DNA of 64,000 bases, from NCBI RefSeq assembly GCF_001632745.1, contig NZ_LQRT01000002.1:620001-684000 (forward strand). Reading direction: 5' to 3'. The stretch is from Aquimarina aggregata. GTDB lineage: Bacteria > Bacteroidota > Bacteroidia > Flavobacteriales > Flavobacteriaceae. Positions within the stretch are counted from its first letter, which is position 1; every line of letters starts with the position of its first letter. Of this stretch, positions 8,264 through 16,681 are shown piece by piece. Made by a program: the position numbers and the translations under genes. The notes under the pieces are model-generated. The model had not been told where the DNA came from, did not search any database, and saw only the letters and a program-made list of their open reading frames with translations.

Positions 8264-9313
8264 TTGAGTTTTTTAGATATCTTATTAATTATTATTAGCA
8301 GTGCTGGATTATTACATGGAGTACTATTTGCCTTGTATCTAATGATTTTCAAAAACAAGAAGTCTTTAACCAATTTTTTGTTGGGATGGATTCTTGTCTT
8401 TATGGCTTTTAGGATAGGAAAATCTGTTATGCTAAATTTTGGTGACGATTTAGAACCTATATTTATTTTTTTAGGATTAACATTTTTATTAATAATAGGA
8501 CCATTTTTAAAATTTTACATTTTTGGAATTACACGTTCTAACTTTAAACTTCCAAGACATTATATTTTAGAACTTGTTCCTTTTATTTTAATTTTTATTG
8601 CTAGTCTTTTTGTTACCAGAGACTGGTATGAAAACAGTAAATTCGTAATTGTCATTTTTTCTAGTGGACTTATTTTTATATATCTACATCTGGCATTTTA
8701 TATAGGTATAGCCTGGAGAGTATTACACCAAACAAAAAAACAATATTCAAAGAAATCACAAACAAAATCGCAAAAAGCTATATTAAAATGGTTACAATTT
8801 TTACTAATAGGTTTTGTATTTATATGGATATCTTATGTGATAAATATCTTGGATGAAACAATTCCTTATATAGTAGGACCAATTGTATATTCGTTAGTAA
8901 TCTATTTTTTAAGTTATAAAGCTTTAGTACTTAAATCTACGGATCTTGATGGTGATGTATTTAAAACAAATGATGATGAATATATATTTACTGAAATTTT
9001 GAAACATGTCGAAAAAGAAAAATTATATCTTGAGTCTGATATTTCTTTGGTTAAATTAAGTAAGATAATTAGAAAAAGCCCTCAATTGACTTCATTAATT
9101 ATTAATCAATATGCCAATCGAAACTTTAATGATTTCATTAATTTTTACAGAATTCAGGAGGCAAAAGTACTACTTTCAAAAGCAGAAAATAATGCATATA
9201 CTATTTCATCAATTGCTTTTGACACTGGTTTTAGTAGTCTTTCTTCTTTTAATAGTGCATTTAAAAAATTTGAAGGTCTAACACCTTCATCTTATCGAAA
9301 AAATAAGATCTAA
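8264..9313 (+). CDS. membrane-bound AraC-family regulator
   Basis: The N-terminal 225 residues hold about seven hydrophobic segments and the C-terminal 100 residues an AraC helix-turn-helix pair (ISLVKLSKIIRKSPQLTSLI and ISSIAFDTGFSSLSSFNSAF, ending GLTPSSYRKN). This 7TM-AraC architecture is common in Flavobacteriia and allows a signal sensed at the membrane to reach DNA. There is no ATG near the start of the homologous region, so a TTG at 8264 is the likely initiator. The gene follows the DJ-1-type gene in the same direction after 100 bases. Confidence 0.85.
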   Translation: MSFLDILLIIISSAGLLHGVLFALYLMIFKNKKSLTNFLLGWILVFMAFRIGKSVMLNFGDDLEPIFIFLGLTFLLIIGPFLKFYIFGITRSNFKLPRHYILELVPFILIFIASLFVTRDWYENSKFVIVIFSSGLIFIYLHLAFYIGIAWRVLHQTKKQYSKKSQTKSQKAILKWLQFLLIGFVFIWISYVINILDETIPYIVGPIVYSLVIYFLSYKALVLKSTDLDGDVFKTNDDEYIFTEILKHVEKEKLYLESDISLVKLSKIIRKSPQLTSLIINQYANRNFNDFINFYRIQEAKVLLSKAENNAYTISSIAFDTGFSSLSSFNSAFKKFEGLTPSSYRKNKI

Positions 9314-9340
9314 TCATACGAATTTAGATTAGATTTCTCT
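9308..9340 (+). terminator. weak stem-loop after the membrane AraC gene
   Basis: TCTAATC at 9308-9314 pairs with GATTAGA at 9326-9332 across an 11-base loop, followed by TTTCTCTT. It overlaps the stop codon of the preceding gene and separates two convergent genes. The stem is only seven AT-rich pairs, so the call is tentative. Confidence 0.35.
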
Positions 9341-9445
9341 TGTATATAAAATGGCTTACCTATATACTAAACTAGTATAATTAGTTACTATTTTGAAGGT
9401 TCAATATTCAGCATGATGACTCATTTCATTATAAAAGTTAAGTCA

Positions 9446-10171
9446 TTATTTAAGTTTTATAATATTTAATTTATTAAGGAAACGCATAATCATGTAAGTA
9501 ACATCTATTTCATACCAATGTATTCCTCCAAAATTGGCTCTAGAACTATGTTTATGGTGATTATTATGATATCCTTCACCCATCATTAAAAAGTCAAATC
9601 TAAATAGGTTTTTTGATGTGTCGGTAGTCTTAAAATTTACATACCCATAAATATGACCAAACCAATTAATAATCACTCCATGAATTGGGGCCATTAAAAA
9701 TAATATTGGCAAAAATAGCCATTGCCACCAAGCTGTTACTAAGAATACAAATATGATTGTGTAAATAACAATCCATGCAATTCGAGAACCACGAGAACTG
9801 GCAAAGCGATCAAAATTTTTCCATTGTGGGACATTTTTTGTGAATTTTTGATCAACTTCTATACGCTTATTGTTTATGTCTCCGTATATATTTTTTGTTT
9901 TCCACATCATCGCAAATAAATTATGATCATATTTAGGCGAATGAGGGTCTTTTTCGGTATCGGTATATGCATGATGCATTCTATGCATAACACCATAACC
10001 ATAAGCACTTAAATAACTTGGCCCTTGACAAAGCCAGGTAAGGAAAAAAGTGATTTTTTCAGTTCTTTTAGACATAGTATACACCTGATGAGCAGCATAT
10101 CTATGAAGAAAAAAAGACTGAAAAAATAATCCTGAATACCATAAAAGCAAAACTAAAAGTAATATTGCCAT
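9446..10171 (-). CDS. acyl-CoA/fatty-acid desaturase
   Basis: A membrane di-iron desaturase of about 241 residues from the chosen ATG (complement at 10169-10171). The three histidine boxes are present: HRYAAH, HRMHH and a distal HNNHH, with hydrophobic segments between them. Enzymes of this family introduce a cis double bond into fatty-acyl chains, adjusting membrane fluidity. An ATG at 10216 would add 15 residues (MLYLYSRSNFAKKY) that I do not expect in the family. That start would lie only 10 bases after the Crp-like gene, however, so the two genes are probably cotranscribed and the longer form is possible. Confidence 0.85.
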   Translation of the reverse strand: MAILLLVLLLWYSGLFFQSFFLHRYAAHQVYTMSKRTEKITFFLTWLCQGPSYLSAYGYGVMHRMHHAYTDTEKDPHSPKYDHNLFAMMWKTKNIYGDINNKRIEVDQKFTKNVPQWKNFDRFASSRGSRIAWIVIYTIIFVFLVTAWWQWLFLPILFLMAPIHGVIINWFGHIYGYVNFKTTDTSKNLFRFDFLMMGEGYHNNHHKHSSRANFGGIHWYEIDVTYMIMRFLNKLNIIKLK

Positions 10172-10226
10172 AACATATTTTTTTGCAAAATTACTTCTAG
10201 AATATAGATATAACAATGAATCTATG

Positions 10227-10823
10227 TTAACTAATTTCTTTGCGAATCCGGCTTAAGCCTTGTGGTGTAACACCTATATATGAGCTTATATATTTTAATG
10301 GGATTTCTTTGATAACCTCTGGGTGATCTTTAAATAGATTTAAATAGCGTTCTTTTGCCGTAAATTGAAGTAAAGTTTGTTCTCTTTTAGATTTTATAAG
10401 AAAAAGTCTTTCTGCTGTTAGTCTTCCTATAAGATTTCCTATTTGGGTAGTTTGATATACTTTTTGTAAATCCTCGTATGTTATACTTAAAATGGTAGTA
10501 TGAGTAAGTGTTTCTAATTCATAAAGAGAAGGTCTTCGACTTAAGAAAGAATCATATGCGCTTATGAATTGTTCTTTAAAAGAAAATCCAAATGTAATTT
10601 CTTTAGCAGGGTCAGCATTAGGTATATAAAAACGAACCAATCCAGATATAATAAATGAAATATAATTTTCGACTTTACCTAATTTTAAAAAAGCGGTTTT
10701 TTTAGGAATATCATGTTTAATAAGCTTAGAAGAAAAAAAATCCCAATCTTTATCAGATACGGTTGCAAATTGTTGCAAATGATTTCTTACTAATCCTAAG
10801 GTCGTTTTGGGGTCTAAGTTCAT
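10227..10823 (-). CDS. Crp/Fnr-family transcriptional regulator
   Basis: A 198-residue protein with an N-terminal cyclic-nucleotide-binding-like beta-roll (residues 30-125) and a short C-terminal helix-turn-helix, PLKYISSYIGVTPQGLSRIRKE. There are no clustered cysteines, so it is not an oxygen-sensing Fnr type, and it lacks an obvious cAMP-contact Arg-Glu set; many Bacteroidota members respond to unknown ligands. It lies directly upstream of the desaturase on the same strand and may regulate it. It is a paralogue of the gene at 12296, with nearly the same C-terminal helix. Confidence 0.85.
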   Translation of the reverse strand: MNLDPKTTLGLVRNHLQQFATVSDKDWDFFSSKLIKHDIPKKTAFLKLGKVENYISFIISGLVRFYIPNADPAKEITFGFSFKEQFISAYDSFLSRRPSLYELETLTHTTILSITYEDLQKVYQTTQIGNLIGRLTAERLFLIKSKREQTLLQFTAKERYLNLFKDHPEVIKEIPLKYISSYIGVTPQGLSRIRKEIS

Positions 10824-10843
10824 AATGCTGAAAGATACTCAAT

Positions 10844-12223
10844 TTACAATGATTTAGTTGTAATCATTCCATTATAACCGGCTATATAAACTATATTTTT
10901 TATTCGAATTATATCTTGTACAAAATTATCAGATTTAAATATTTCTTCTACTTTGTACGATTGTAAATCGACTGTTACTACTTTGTTATCCTCTCCACAA
11001 CTTGTAATACTGTTTTCATAATATATAATCGATCTAATACTATCATCATGAGCTTTTATTTTATAGATGTTCTGAGTGTCTAAAGAAATTTGAATTATAG
11101 TCCCGTCATGGGATCCTACAAAAATCATATTTTTCCTAAGTATGCTTAAACAAAATAAGGGTTGTTTGTTCTTATAGATACATGTGGTTTTTTCTAGCCT
11201 TGTGTTTGTAAAATGTACTGTTCCATCTTCTCCACAAGTAAGAACAGTATCGTTATCTTTAATAGATAATCCCCAAATCCAACCTTTATGAATTTTTATA
11301 GTTTTGATTACAGACAATGCTGTATTTAATAGATATAATTTACCACTGGTTCCAGCCGCAATGATGTTTTTATCTGCGTTAATTTTAATAGTTAAAATCA
11401 TTTCGTCAAGAGTCGTGCTGGCTAGTATTTGACCAGATATACTCCAGCATTTTAAAGTAAAATCTCGTGAACAGGAAATAAACTCGGTGGCAGTAAGACG
11501 TACCACTTTTAAAACTGATTTTGAGTGTATTTTAAGACTCTTTTGTAATTGAAGATTGGTGTCCCATAACTTTATTGAAGTGTCTCGCCCACAACTTAAA
11601 AGTTGATTTTTATTTAACTTAACTAAATTCCAGATATACCCATCATGATGTGTGTTTTTAGTCTGTCTTTTAATGATAATATCGGATCTAAGTATGTATT
11701 TGTTCCCTTTGGTTACTAGTGCTCCCTTATGCCATAGTCGATGATCAAACACAATTAGTTTTCCTTTTTTTGGAACAATAGTTTTGATGGGGTTATTATC
11801 TGTTTTTAGCGTGTAGAAATCCGTGTTTCCTCCTTCGAAACCTTTATTATCATTAAGATAAAGTAAGAAAGTGAATTTGGATTCAGAAAAAGCATCGGGA
11901 TAGTAAATACCATCTTGATGTTTAGAAAACAACTGATCCTTTTGATATTTACAAAACCTAAGCTTTTCATTAAGACCAATACTTTTTGTTTTTGTTTCTT
12001 TATCAAGGATATCAAGTTGCTTTAATTTGTCATACAACATTTCTGATAACTCTGGGTTATCCTCTACAAGACGATCATTATTCCTGTAGTAACTGGGATA
12101 GTGGCTGATTGCTTTTTCAAAATTTAATATTCGTGGGTTTAAAATTTCATTTAACTCTTTGTCTGTCAAAAAGTTTTCAATTTCAATGATTGGTAAGTTA
12201 TTTATCCTTGTAGTGGTATACAT
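10844..12223 (-). CDS. Fe(II)/2-oxoglutarate oxygenase fused to a WD40 propeller
   Basis: Residues 1-185 form a prolyl-4-hydroxylase-type double-stranded beta-helix. The iron ligands H102 and D104 (KHQDG) and H165 (LWHKG) are present, as is a 2OG-binding-type basic residue in YILRSD (R179), so the enzyme should be active. Residues 195-459 are a WD40-like propeller of about six or seven blades, with recurring patterns such as ISCSRDFTLKCWS and LTCGEDGTVHF. WD40 domains bind proteins or peptides, so the fusion suggests a hydroxylase with its own substrate-docking platform. No signal peptide is seen. It is flanked by two Crp-like regulator genes on the same strand, 20 and 72 bases away. I know of no named family with this exact architecture. 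Confidence 0.8.
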   Translation of the reverse strand: MYTTTRINNLPIIEIENFLTDKELNEILNPRILNFEKAISHYPSYYRNNDRLVEDNPELSEMLYDKLKQLDILDKETKTKSIGLNEKLRFCKYQKDQLFSKHQDGIYYPDAFSESKFTFLLYLNDNKGFEGGNTDFYTLKTDNNPIKTIVPKKGKLIVFDHRLWHKGALVTKGNKYILRSDIIIKRQTKNTHHDGYIWNLVKLNKNQLLSCGRDTSIKLWDTNLQLQKSLKIHSKSVLKVVRLTATEFISCSRDFTLKCWSISGQILASTTLDEMILTIKINADKNIIAAGTSGKLYLLNTALSVIKTIKIHKGWIWGLSIKDNDTVLTCGEDGTVHFTNTRLEKTTCIYKNKQPLFCLSILRKNMIFVGSHDGTIIQISLDTQNIYKIKAHDDSIRSIIYYENSITSCGEDNKVVTVDLQSYKVEEIFKSDNFVQDIIRIKNIVYIAGYNGMITTKSL

Positions 12224-12295
12224 ATATAAGTTTTAAATTTCTAAAAATCAAAGTTCTTAGAAATGAAAAGCTTTTGCATTGATGTATGATAAGAT

Positions 12296-12892
12296 TTACT
12301 TTTTTAATGCTACTTTTCGAATACGACTTAAAGATTCAGGGGTAATTCCTAAATAAGAAGAGATATAATGATGCGGAATCATGTTAAGAAGATCAGGATA
12401 TAGTTTTATGAATTTTTCGTATCTATCTGATGCACTTAGATATTGTAATGATTCTATTCTTTCAATAGCTAGAATATAATTAAACTCTGCCATCAGTCTC
12501 CCAAAAGTATTAAAAGATTGACTAATGTTGTATAGAGCGGTCCAATATGAATATTTGATCGATAGTACTTTACCCGGAACAATACATTCGATGATTTCAT
12601 TGCTGGGTTGTGCTTTTAGAAGACTAACAAATGAGGCTATAAAAGGGTTTCGAGATTCATAATTAAAGTAACTTGTTATTTCTTTTCCATTATTTAATTG
12701 ATATACCCTATACACTCCAGAAATCACAAATTTTAAAGAACTACAAATCTGACCTTGTTTTATTAAAACGTCACCTTTACCGTAGTTTTCTATCACAAGT
12801 TTTGAATGAAGTTGCTCTAGATCTTCGTCTGATGGTTTTATCCATTTAGAAATAAAATCAGTTAATTTTTGATATTCTTGTAGAGTGTTCAT
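12296..12892 (-). CDS. Crp/Fnr-family transcriptional regulator
   Basis: A 198-residue paralogue of the regulator at 10227: a beta-roll sensory domain (residues 25-120, with GKGDVLIKQGQ as a recognisable turn) and the C-terminal helix-turn-helix PHHYISSYLGITPESLSRIRK. It lacks Fnr-type cysteines. It lies 72 bases upstream of the oxygenase/WD40 gene on the same strand, so it probably heads that transcript. Ligand and targets are unknown. Confidence 0.85.
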   Translation of the reverse strand: MNTLQEYQKLTDFISKWIKPSDEDLEQLHSKLVIENYGKGDVLIKQGQICSSLKFVISGVYRVYQLNNGKEITSYFNYESRNPFIASFVSLLKAQPSNEIIECIVPGKVLSIKYSYWTALYNISQSFNTFGRLMAEFNYILAIERIESLQYLSASDRYEKFIKLYPDLLNMIPHHYISSYLGITPESLSRIRKVALKK

Positions 12893-13007
12893 TTATAGAA
12901 AAGGATTCATATGCAACATAGCAAAACTACGAACTTCTTAATTTAATACAATTTAAAGTTGATCTTATCTAAATAAAGTGAAAATTCTACAATTTATATA
13001 TCTTATA

Positions 13008-13685
13008 TTATACCAACTGTAGCACCCAATCATAAATTAATCTTTCTTGACTAAAGAAAAGAAGTGTCAAACCTATAGTATCATAAAATCCGTGTATTAA
13101 TATAGCAGATATCAAATTTTCTTTGTCTTTGTAAAAAATTAAAGAAACACAAAAATGCCATAGTGTAATTCCTATGATTCCTGCTAAACCCTGATACGAA
13201 TGTGATATCCCAAAATAAATTGAAACAATAATTGCAGAGAATAACCAAGCTTTATTACCATTTCCAAATAATATAGCTAATCGTTTCATATAATACCCAC
13301 GAAATAAGAATTCTTCTCCAAATGCTGCAAAAATCCAGACTATAATTAAAGTGATACTATAGTTTACAATATCACCTCTAAGATCATCAAGTGACGAAAT
13401 ATCAATTTTACCAAAGTAAATTTCTAAGAATGCTTCTATGGTATAAAAAATAAAAACAAGGAATAAGGCAATTAGAAAACTTTTTAAAGTCATATTCGTA
13501 GTTATTCTTTTACCAAAACCAAAATCAGACCACTTAAAATTACTTCCCCATAAAATTAAAAAAGCAACACCTAATGCCGAAAAGAAAACTAAATTTCTAT
13601 CAATAAAACCAAACAAAGGGGTAAGTAACATTGTAAGAACAACTATGTGTTTTTTAGATAATATGGTGAAAATTTTGTCTTTCAT
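13008..13685 (-). CDS. CPBP-family intramembrane metalloprotease
   Basis: About 225 residues with six or so hydrophobic segments. The catalytic motifs of the CPBP (CAAX protease/bacteriocin-processing, Abi) family are intact: EEFLFRGYY with the paired glutamates and arginine, then YFGISHSYQG, and a later NLISAILIHGFYD with the third histidine. The family includes prenyl-protein proteases and bacteriocin self-immunity proteins; the substrate here is unknown. I chose the ATG MKDKIF with complement at 13683-13685. An ATG at 13829 gives 48 more residues without homology. Confidence 0.8.
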   Translation of the reverse strand: MKDKIFTILSKKHIVVLTMLLTPLFGFIDRNLVFFSALGVAFLILWGSNFKWSDFGFGKRITTNMTLKSFLIALFLVFIFYTIEAFLEIYFGKIDISSLDDLRGDIVNYSITLIIVWIFAAFGEEFLFRGYYMKRLAILFGNGNKAWLFSAIIVSIYFGISHSYQGLAGIIGITLWHFCVSLIFYKDKENLISAILIHGFYDTIGLTLLFFSQERLIYDWVLQLV

Positions 13686-14114
13686 TTTATGAAGTATTAG
13701 TAAATATTGTTTATGTTTTTTTCTTGATACTAAAGTATTATTTAGACTATGGGAGAATAAGCTTAAGTGATGAATAGCTAGAGTATAGTTGTAGAAAATA
13801 AGTACAAAAGGATAAAATAAGTTTATCACCTGTATAGAACTTTACATACCTAAAAAAAACCAGTTGATCACTTTAAAGTGTTTAATAAATTGGCAAGATC
13901 TCAATGTTAAAAGAATTAAAATGATAAGCTTAACTTTAAGAATCAATTATTCTTTTAATGTTAAATAGATGCAAAATGTTTTATTACATACATTAAACTT
14001 GAAAAAATAGTATTATTTACAGTTCTTTTAAGATAAAGGTGTTCATAGAAAAATCTTTATTGGAAATGATTAGGTCAAAACAAAAAATATAAGATTAAAG
14101 TGTATACTTAAAAA
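13686..14114. other. intergenic region between divergent genes
   Basis: 429 bases without a supported gene. They hold the divergent promoters of the CPBP protease and the metallo-beta-lactamase-fold gene. A perfect 12-base palindrome CACTTTAAAGTG lies at 13869-13880, but palindromes of this length are expected by chance several times in the window. I see no TAnnTTTG element well placed for either gene. Confidence 0.5.
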
Positions 14115-15269
14115 ATGAAAAATAAATTTTTAAAATATTTTAAAAGAATGATTATAAGTATAGGTGTCATTATTACCGTATTAATAGTAGTTATAGTATT
14201 GTTTATTAATTTAAGCCCAGAGTTTGGAGGAAAAGCAACAGACGAACAAAAAGCATTTTATAAAACCTCAGAAAACTATAAAGACGATAGATTTGTTAAT
14301 AAACATAAAGTAAAGCTAGATATGAGTCTTCGTGATATGGGTAAAAGCTTAGTAGGGTATTTTAGTCCGCAACCTAAAACAATCCCAAAAGAAGAACTTC
14401 CGGTAAGCAAAATTGATTCTACAAATATTGCAGAATATAATGACAAGACACGTCTTATTTGGTTTGGACATTCAACATTTTTAGTACAGATAGATCATAA
14501 AAATATTTTAATAGACCCTATGTTTGGAGATGTCCCCGCTCCGCATCCTATGTTAGGTAGTAAGCGCTTTAGTAAAGAGTTACCTATAGAAATTGAAAAA
14601 ATTCCAAAAATAGATGCTGTGCTTATTTCTCATGATCATTATGACCACTTAGACTATGGATCCATTAAGAAATTAAAAAATAAAGTAAAAATGTTTTATA
14701 CACCATTAGGTGTTGGTGTTCATTTACAGAAATGGGGATTAGAAAAAGAAAGGATTATTGAACTAGACTGGTGGCAAGATATAAGTTTAGAAGGATTACG
14801 TTTTATTTGCACCCCTGCTCAACATTTTTCAGGTCGGGGGTTAACAGATAGAACAAAAACTTTATGGAGTTCTTGGATCATAAAATCAGATAATGAAAAT
14901 ATCTTTTTTAGTGGTGATAGTGGTTATGACGATCATTTTAAAGAAATTGGTGAAAAATTTGGACCTTTTGATTTTGCAATGATAGAATGTGGTCAATATA
15001 ATGAACTATGGCCAGATGTGCATATGTTTCCAGAGGAAACAGCACAAGCTGGATTAGATATTAGAGCGCGTAAAATTATGCCCATTCATTGGGGAGCATT
15101 TAAACTAGCAATGCATTCTTGGACAGATCCTATAGAACGAGTTACCAAAACAGCAAAAGAATTAAATATAGATATTATTGTACCTAAAATAGGAGAATCA
15201 ATTTTTTTAAAAGAAAATGATTCTATTGATACTACTGTTAATGATAAGTGGTGGCAAACCTTAGAATAA
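14115..15269 (+). CDS. metallo-beta-lactamase-fold hydrolase, NAPE-PLD/UlaG-like
   Basis: A membrane-anchored (residues 12-33) MBL-fold enzyme of 384 residues. The zinc motif HDHYDHLDYG, the preceding IWFGHSTFLVQID, a later histidine in TPAQHFSGRG and FSGDSGYDD mark the branch that contains N-acyl-phosphatidylethanolamine phospholipase D and UlaG lactonase. The final IHWGAFKLAMHSW supplies the last histidine. Members of this branch cleave phosphodiesters or lactones; with its periplasmic anchor a lipid substrate is plausible but inferred. The gene stands alone, converging with the EamA gene. Confidence 0.85.
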   Translation: MKNKFLKYFKRMIISIGVIITVLIVVIVLFINLSPEFGGKATDEQKAFYKTSENYKDDRFVNKHKVKLDMSLRDMGKSLVGYFSPQPKTIPKEELPVSKIDSTNIAEYNDKTRLIWFGHSTFLVQIDHKNILIDPMFGDVPAPHPMLGSKRFSKELPIEIEKIPKIDAVLISHDHYDHLDYGSIKKLKNKVKMFYTPLGVGVHLQKWGLEKERIIELDWWQDISLEGLRFICTPAQHFSGRGLTDRTKTLWSSWIIKSDNENIFFSGDSGYDDHFKEIGEKFGPFDFAMIECGQYNELWPDVHMFPEETAQAGLDIRARKIMPIHWGAFKLAMHSWTDPIERVTKTAKELNIDIIVPKIGESIFLKENDSIDTTVNDKWWQTLE

Positions 15270-15306
15270 TTCGAAAGATTTTTTAAAAAATGATATTATG
15301 ATTTTG

Positions 15307-16206
15307 CTATGAATACAAAATCAAAAAAACTCCCACCATAATACCGAATAAGGGAACTAATTTTTTACGTTTATTTTTTTCTTTAAAAACGAGTCCTCCA
15401 ATAACGACCGCAATAAGTATTTGGCTTCGTTTTATGGCGGATAATAACATAATTAATGCATCTGGATCTTGCAGAGCTTTAAAATAAAAATAGTCTGCTA
15501 ATTGCAATAAAATACCAACTGCTACAATAGTCCAACGCCATTTAAAAGCTTTTCTTTTTTCGGTATTTGGAAACCATGTTACACATAGAATACAAAACAA
15601 AATTAGTACGGTATACGTGCAAAACCAAAATTGTAAAGTTTGTGGATTTAATGCTAAATTTTGAATTAGAAATTTGTCATACAAACCACTAGAAGCTCCT
15701 AAAAATGTAGCACCAATAATGGCAAATATCCATTTGTTTCTCTTAAAGTTTATACCTTCTTTTTTTCCTATTTTAGAATATAGTATCACTGAAAAAATAA
15801 TAAGAAAAAATCCTATCCATTGTAAAGAGTTAGGTTTTTCTTGGTAAATTAAGATAGCACCAATAAAAGTAAAAAACGGGCCTGCCGAGCGTATTGGAGT
15901 AACAATAGTTATTGGTAAGTGTTTTAATGCCTGATAAGCTAAAACCCATGACGCAGCCATAATCATAGATTTAATAAAAATAAAACCATGAGTAGCCCAA
16001 GAAATCTTAGTAATATACAACCCTATTTGTTTGGTATATTCGGGAAAATAGAGTGAACCTATAAAAAAGGGGAGGAGTACTAAAAAACCTGATCCAATAG
16101 TACCCAAAAGTACAGGAAAAACCTCATTTCCTTGTACTGCATGTTTCTTACATAAATTGTGTAAACCCAAAAAAAGTGCCGCCAATAAGCCCAAATACAT
16201 CCACAT
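15307..16206 (-). CDS. EamA/DMT-superfamily membrane transporter
   Basis: The 299-residue protein has about ten hydrophobic segments arranged as two EamA repeats. Conserved features include an early WAxHGFIFIKS-like loop, a PITIVTPIRSAGPFFTFIGAILIYQE stretch typical of the fourth and fifth helices, and its counterpart near residue 265. Drug/metabolite transporters export small solutes; the substrate is unknown. It lies 58 bases downstream of the RiPP exporter genes on the same strand and could be read with them, but it is a widespread household family, so a role in the peptide locus is unsupported. Confidence 0.85.
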   Translation of the reverse strand: MWMYLGLLAALFLGLHNLCKKHAVQGNEVFPVLLGTIGSGFLVLLPFFIGSLYFPEYTKQIGLYITKISWATHGFIFIKSMIMAASWVLAYQALKHLPITIVTPIRSAGPFFTFIGAILIYQEKPNSLQWIGFFLIIFSVILYSKIGKKEGINFKRNKWIFAIIGATFLGASSGLYDKFLIQNLALNPQTLQFWFCTYTVLILFCILCVTWFPNTEKRKAFKWRWTIVAVGILLQLADYFYFKALQDPDALIMLLSAIKRSQILIAVVIGGLVFKEKNKRKKLVPLFGIMVGVFLILYS

Positions 16207-16264
16207 GGCGCGAATATAAGTTTTTACCCTATTTTATAAATGAAAAATCGCGAATAAATCTAGA

Positions 16265-16681
16265 CTAAGACTTAGAAGGATTTTCGGCTTTAAAGAACGG
16301 TGAAATAAGGCTTTCGAATAATGAAACTTCTTTTACAATTAACTTATAAGCGGCTGTCTCGAGATCCGAATCTAATAGTTTAAAAAAAAGAGTAGTTTTT
16401 CCATTCTGGATATTGATCGTGTCAATAATCAATACCTTAGACTCTTGTTTATCATTTCTAACCACAATAGAATCTCCACTTTTTTTTGAAATATTACTTT
16501 GATTTAGAGTTACTTTAGCAACACTGTTAGTAGTAATTATTACTTTTTGATACTCTGGAATTTTCACCCAAAATATACCAAAAACTAATAATCCAATGAT
16601 AACCAGTGAGATAATCCCCCCATATTTAGATAATCCATTTCGATTTTCTAATACTAATATTTCAAATTTTCTATTAGACAT
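16265..16681 (-). CDS. very short HlyD-like membrane protein of the exporter
   Basis: A 138-residue protein with one membrane segment (residues 20-42) after a short cytoplasmic tail. The pattern around the helix, ending WVKIPEYQKVIITT, is like the N-terminus of HlyD-family adaptors of Bacteroidota peptide exporters (typically ...YPDVVxAxxxITT). The usual 300 residues of coiled coil and lipoyl domain are missing, and only a small beta domain follows. Its start overlaps the ABC transporter stop by eight bases, so it is the transporter's partner. It may be a minimal adaptor that works without a long periplasmic hairpin. The HlyD relation is judged by eye. Confidence 0.6.
   Translation of the reverse strand: MSNRKFEILVLENRNGLSKYGGIISLVIIGLLVFGIFWVKIPEYQKVIITTNSVAKVTLNQSNISKKSGDSIVVRNDKQESKVLIIDTINIQNGKTTLFFKLLDSDLETAAYKLIVKEVSLFESLISPFFKAENPSKS

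Noticed and set aside
10227-12892. Fnr-type oxygen sensing by the two Crp-like regulators
   Set aside because: Neither protein has the N-terminal cysteine cluster needed for an iron-sulfur centre.
13008-13685. Abortive-infection system from the Abi name of CPBP proteases
   Set aside because: CPBP proteases are widespread household membrane proteases; no partner gene or defence context is present.
13869-13880. Perfect palindrome CACTTTAAAGTG between the protease and MBL-fold genes
   Set aside because: A 12-base palindrome is expected by chance about 15 times in 64 kb, more often in AT-rich DNA; no second copy is nearby.
15307-16206. EamA transporter as part of the peptide pathway
   Set aside because: It is on the same strand and only 58 bases away, but the family transports small solutes and is common everywhere; nothing ties it to the peptide.
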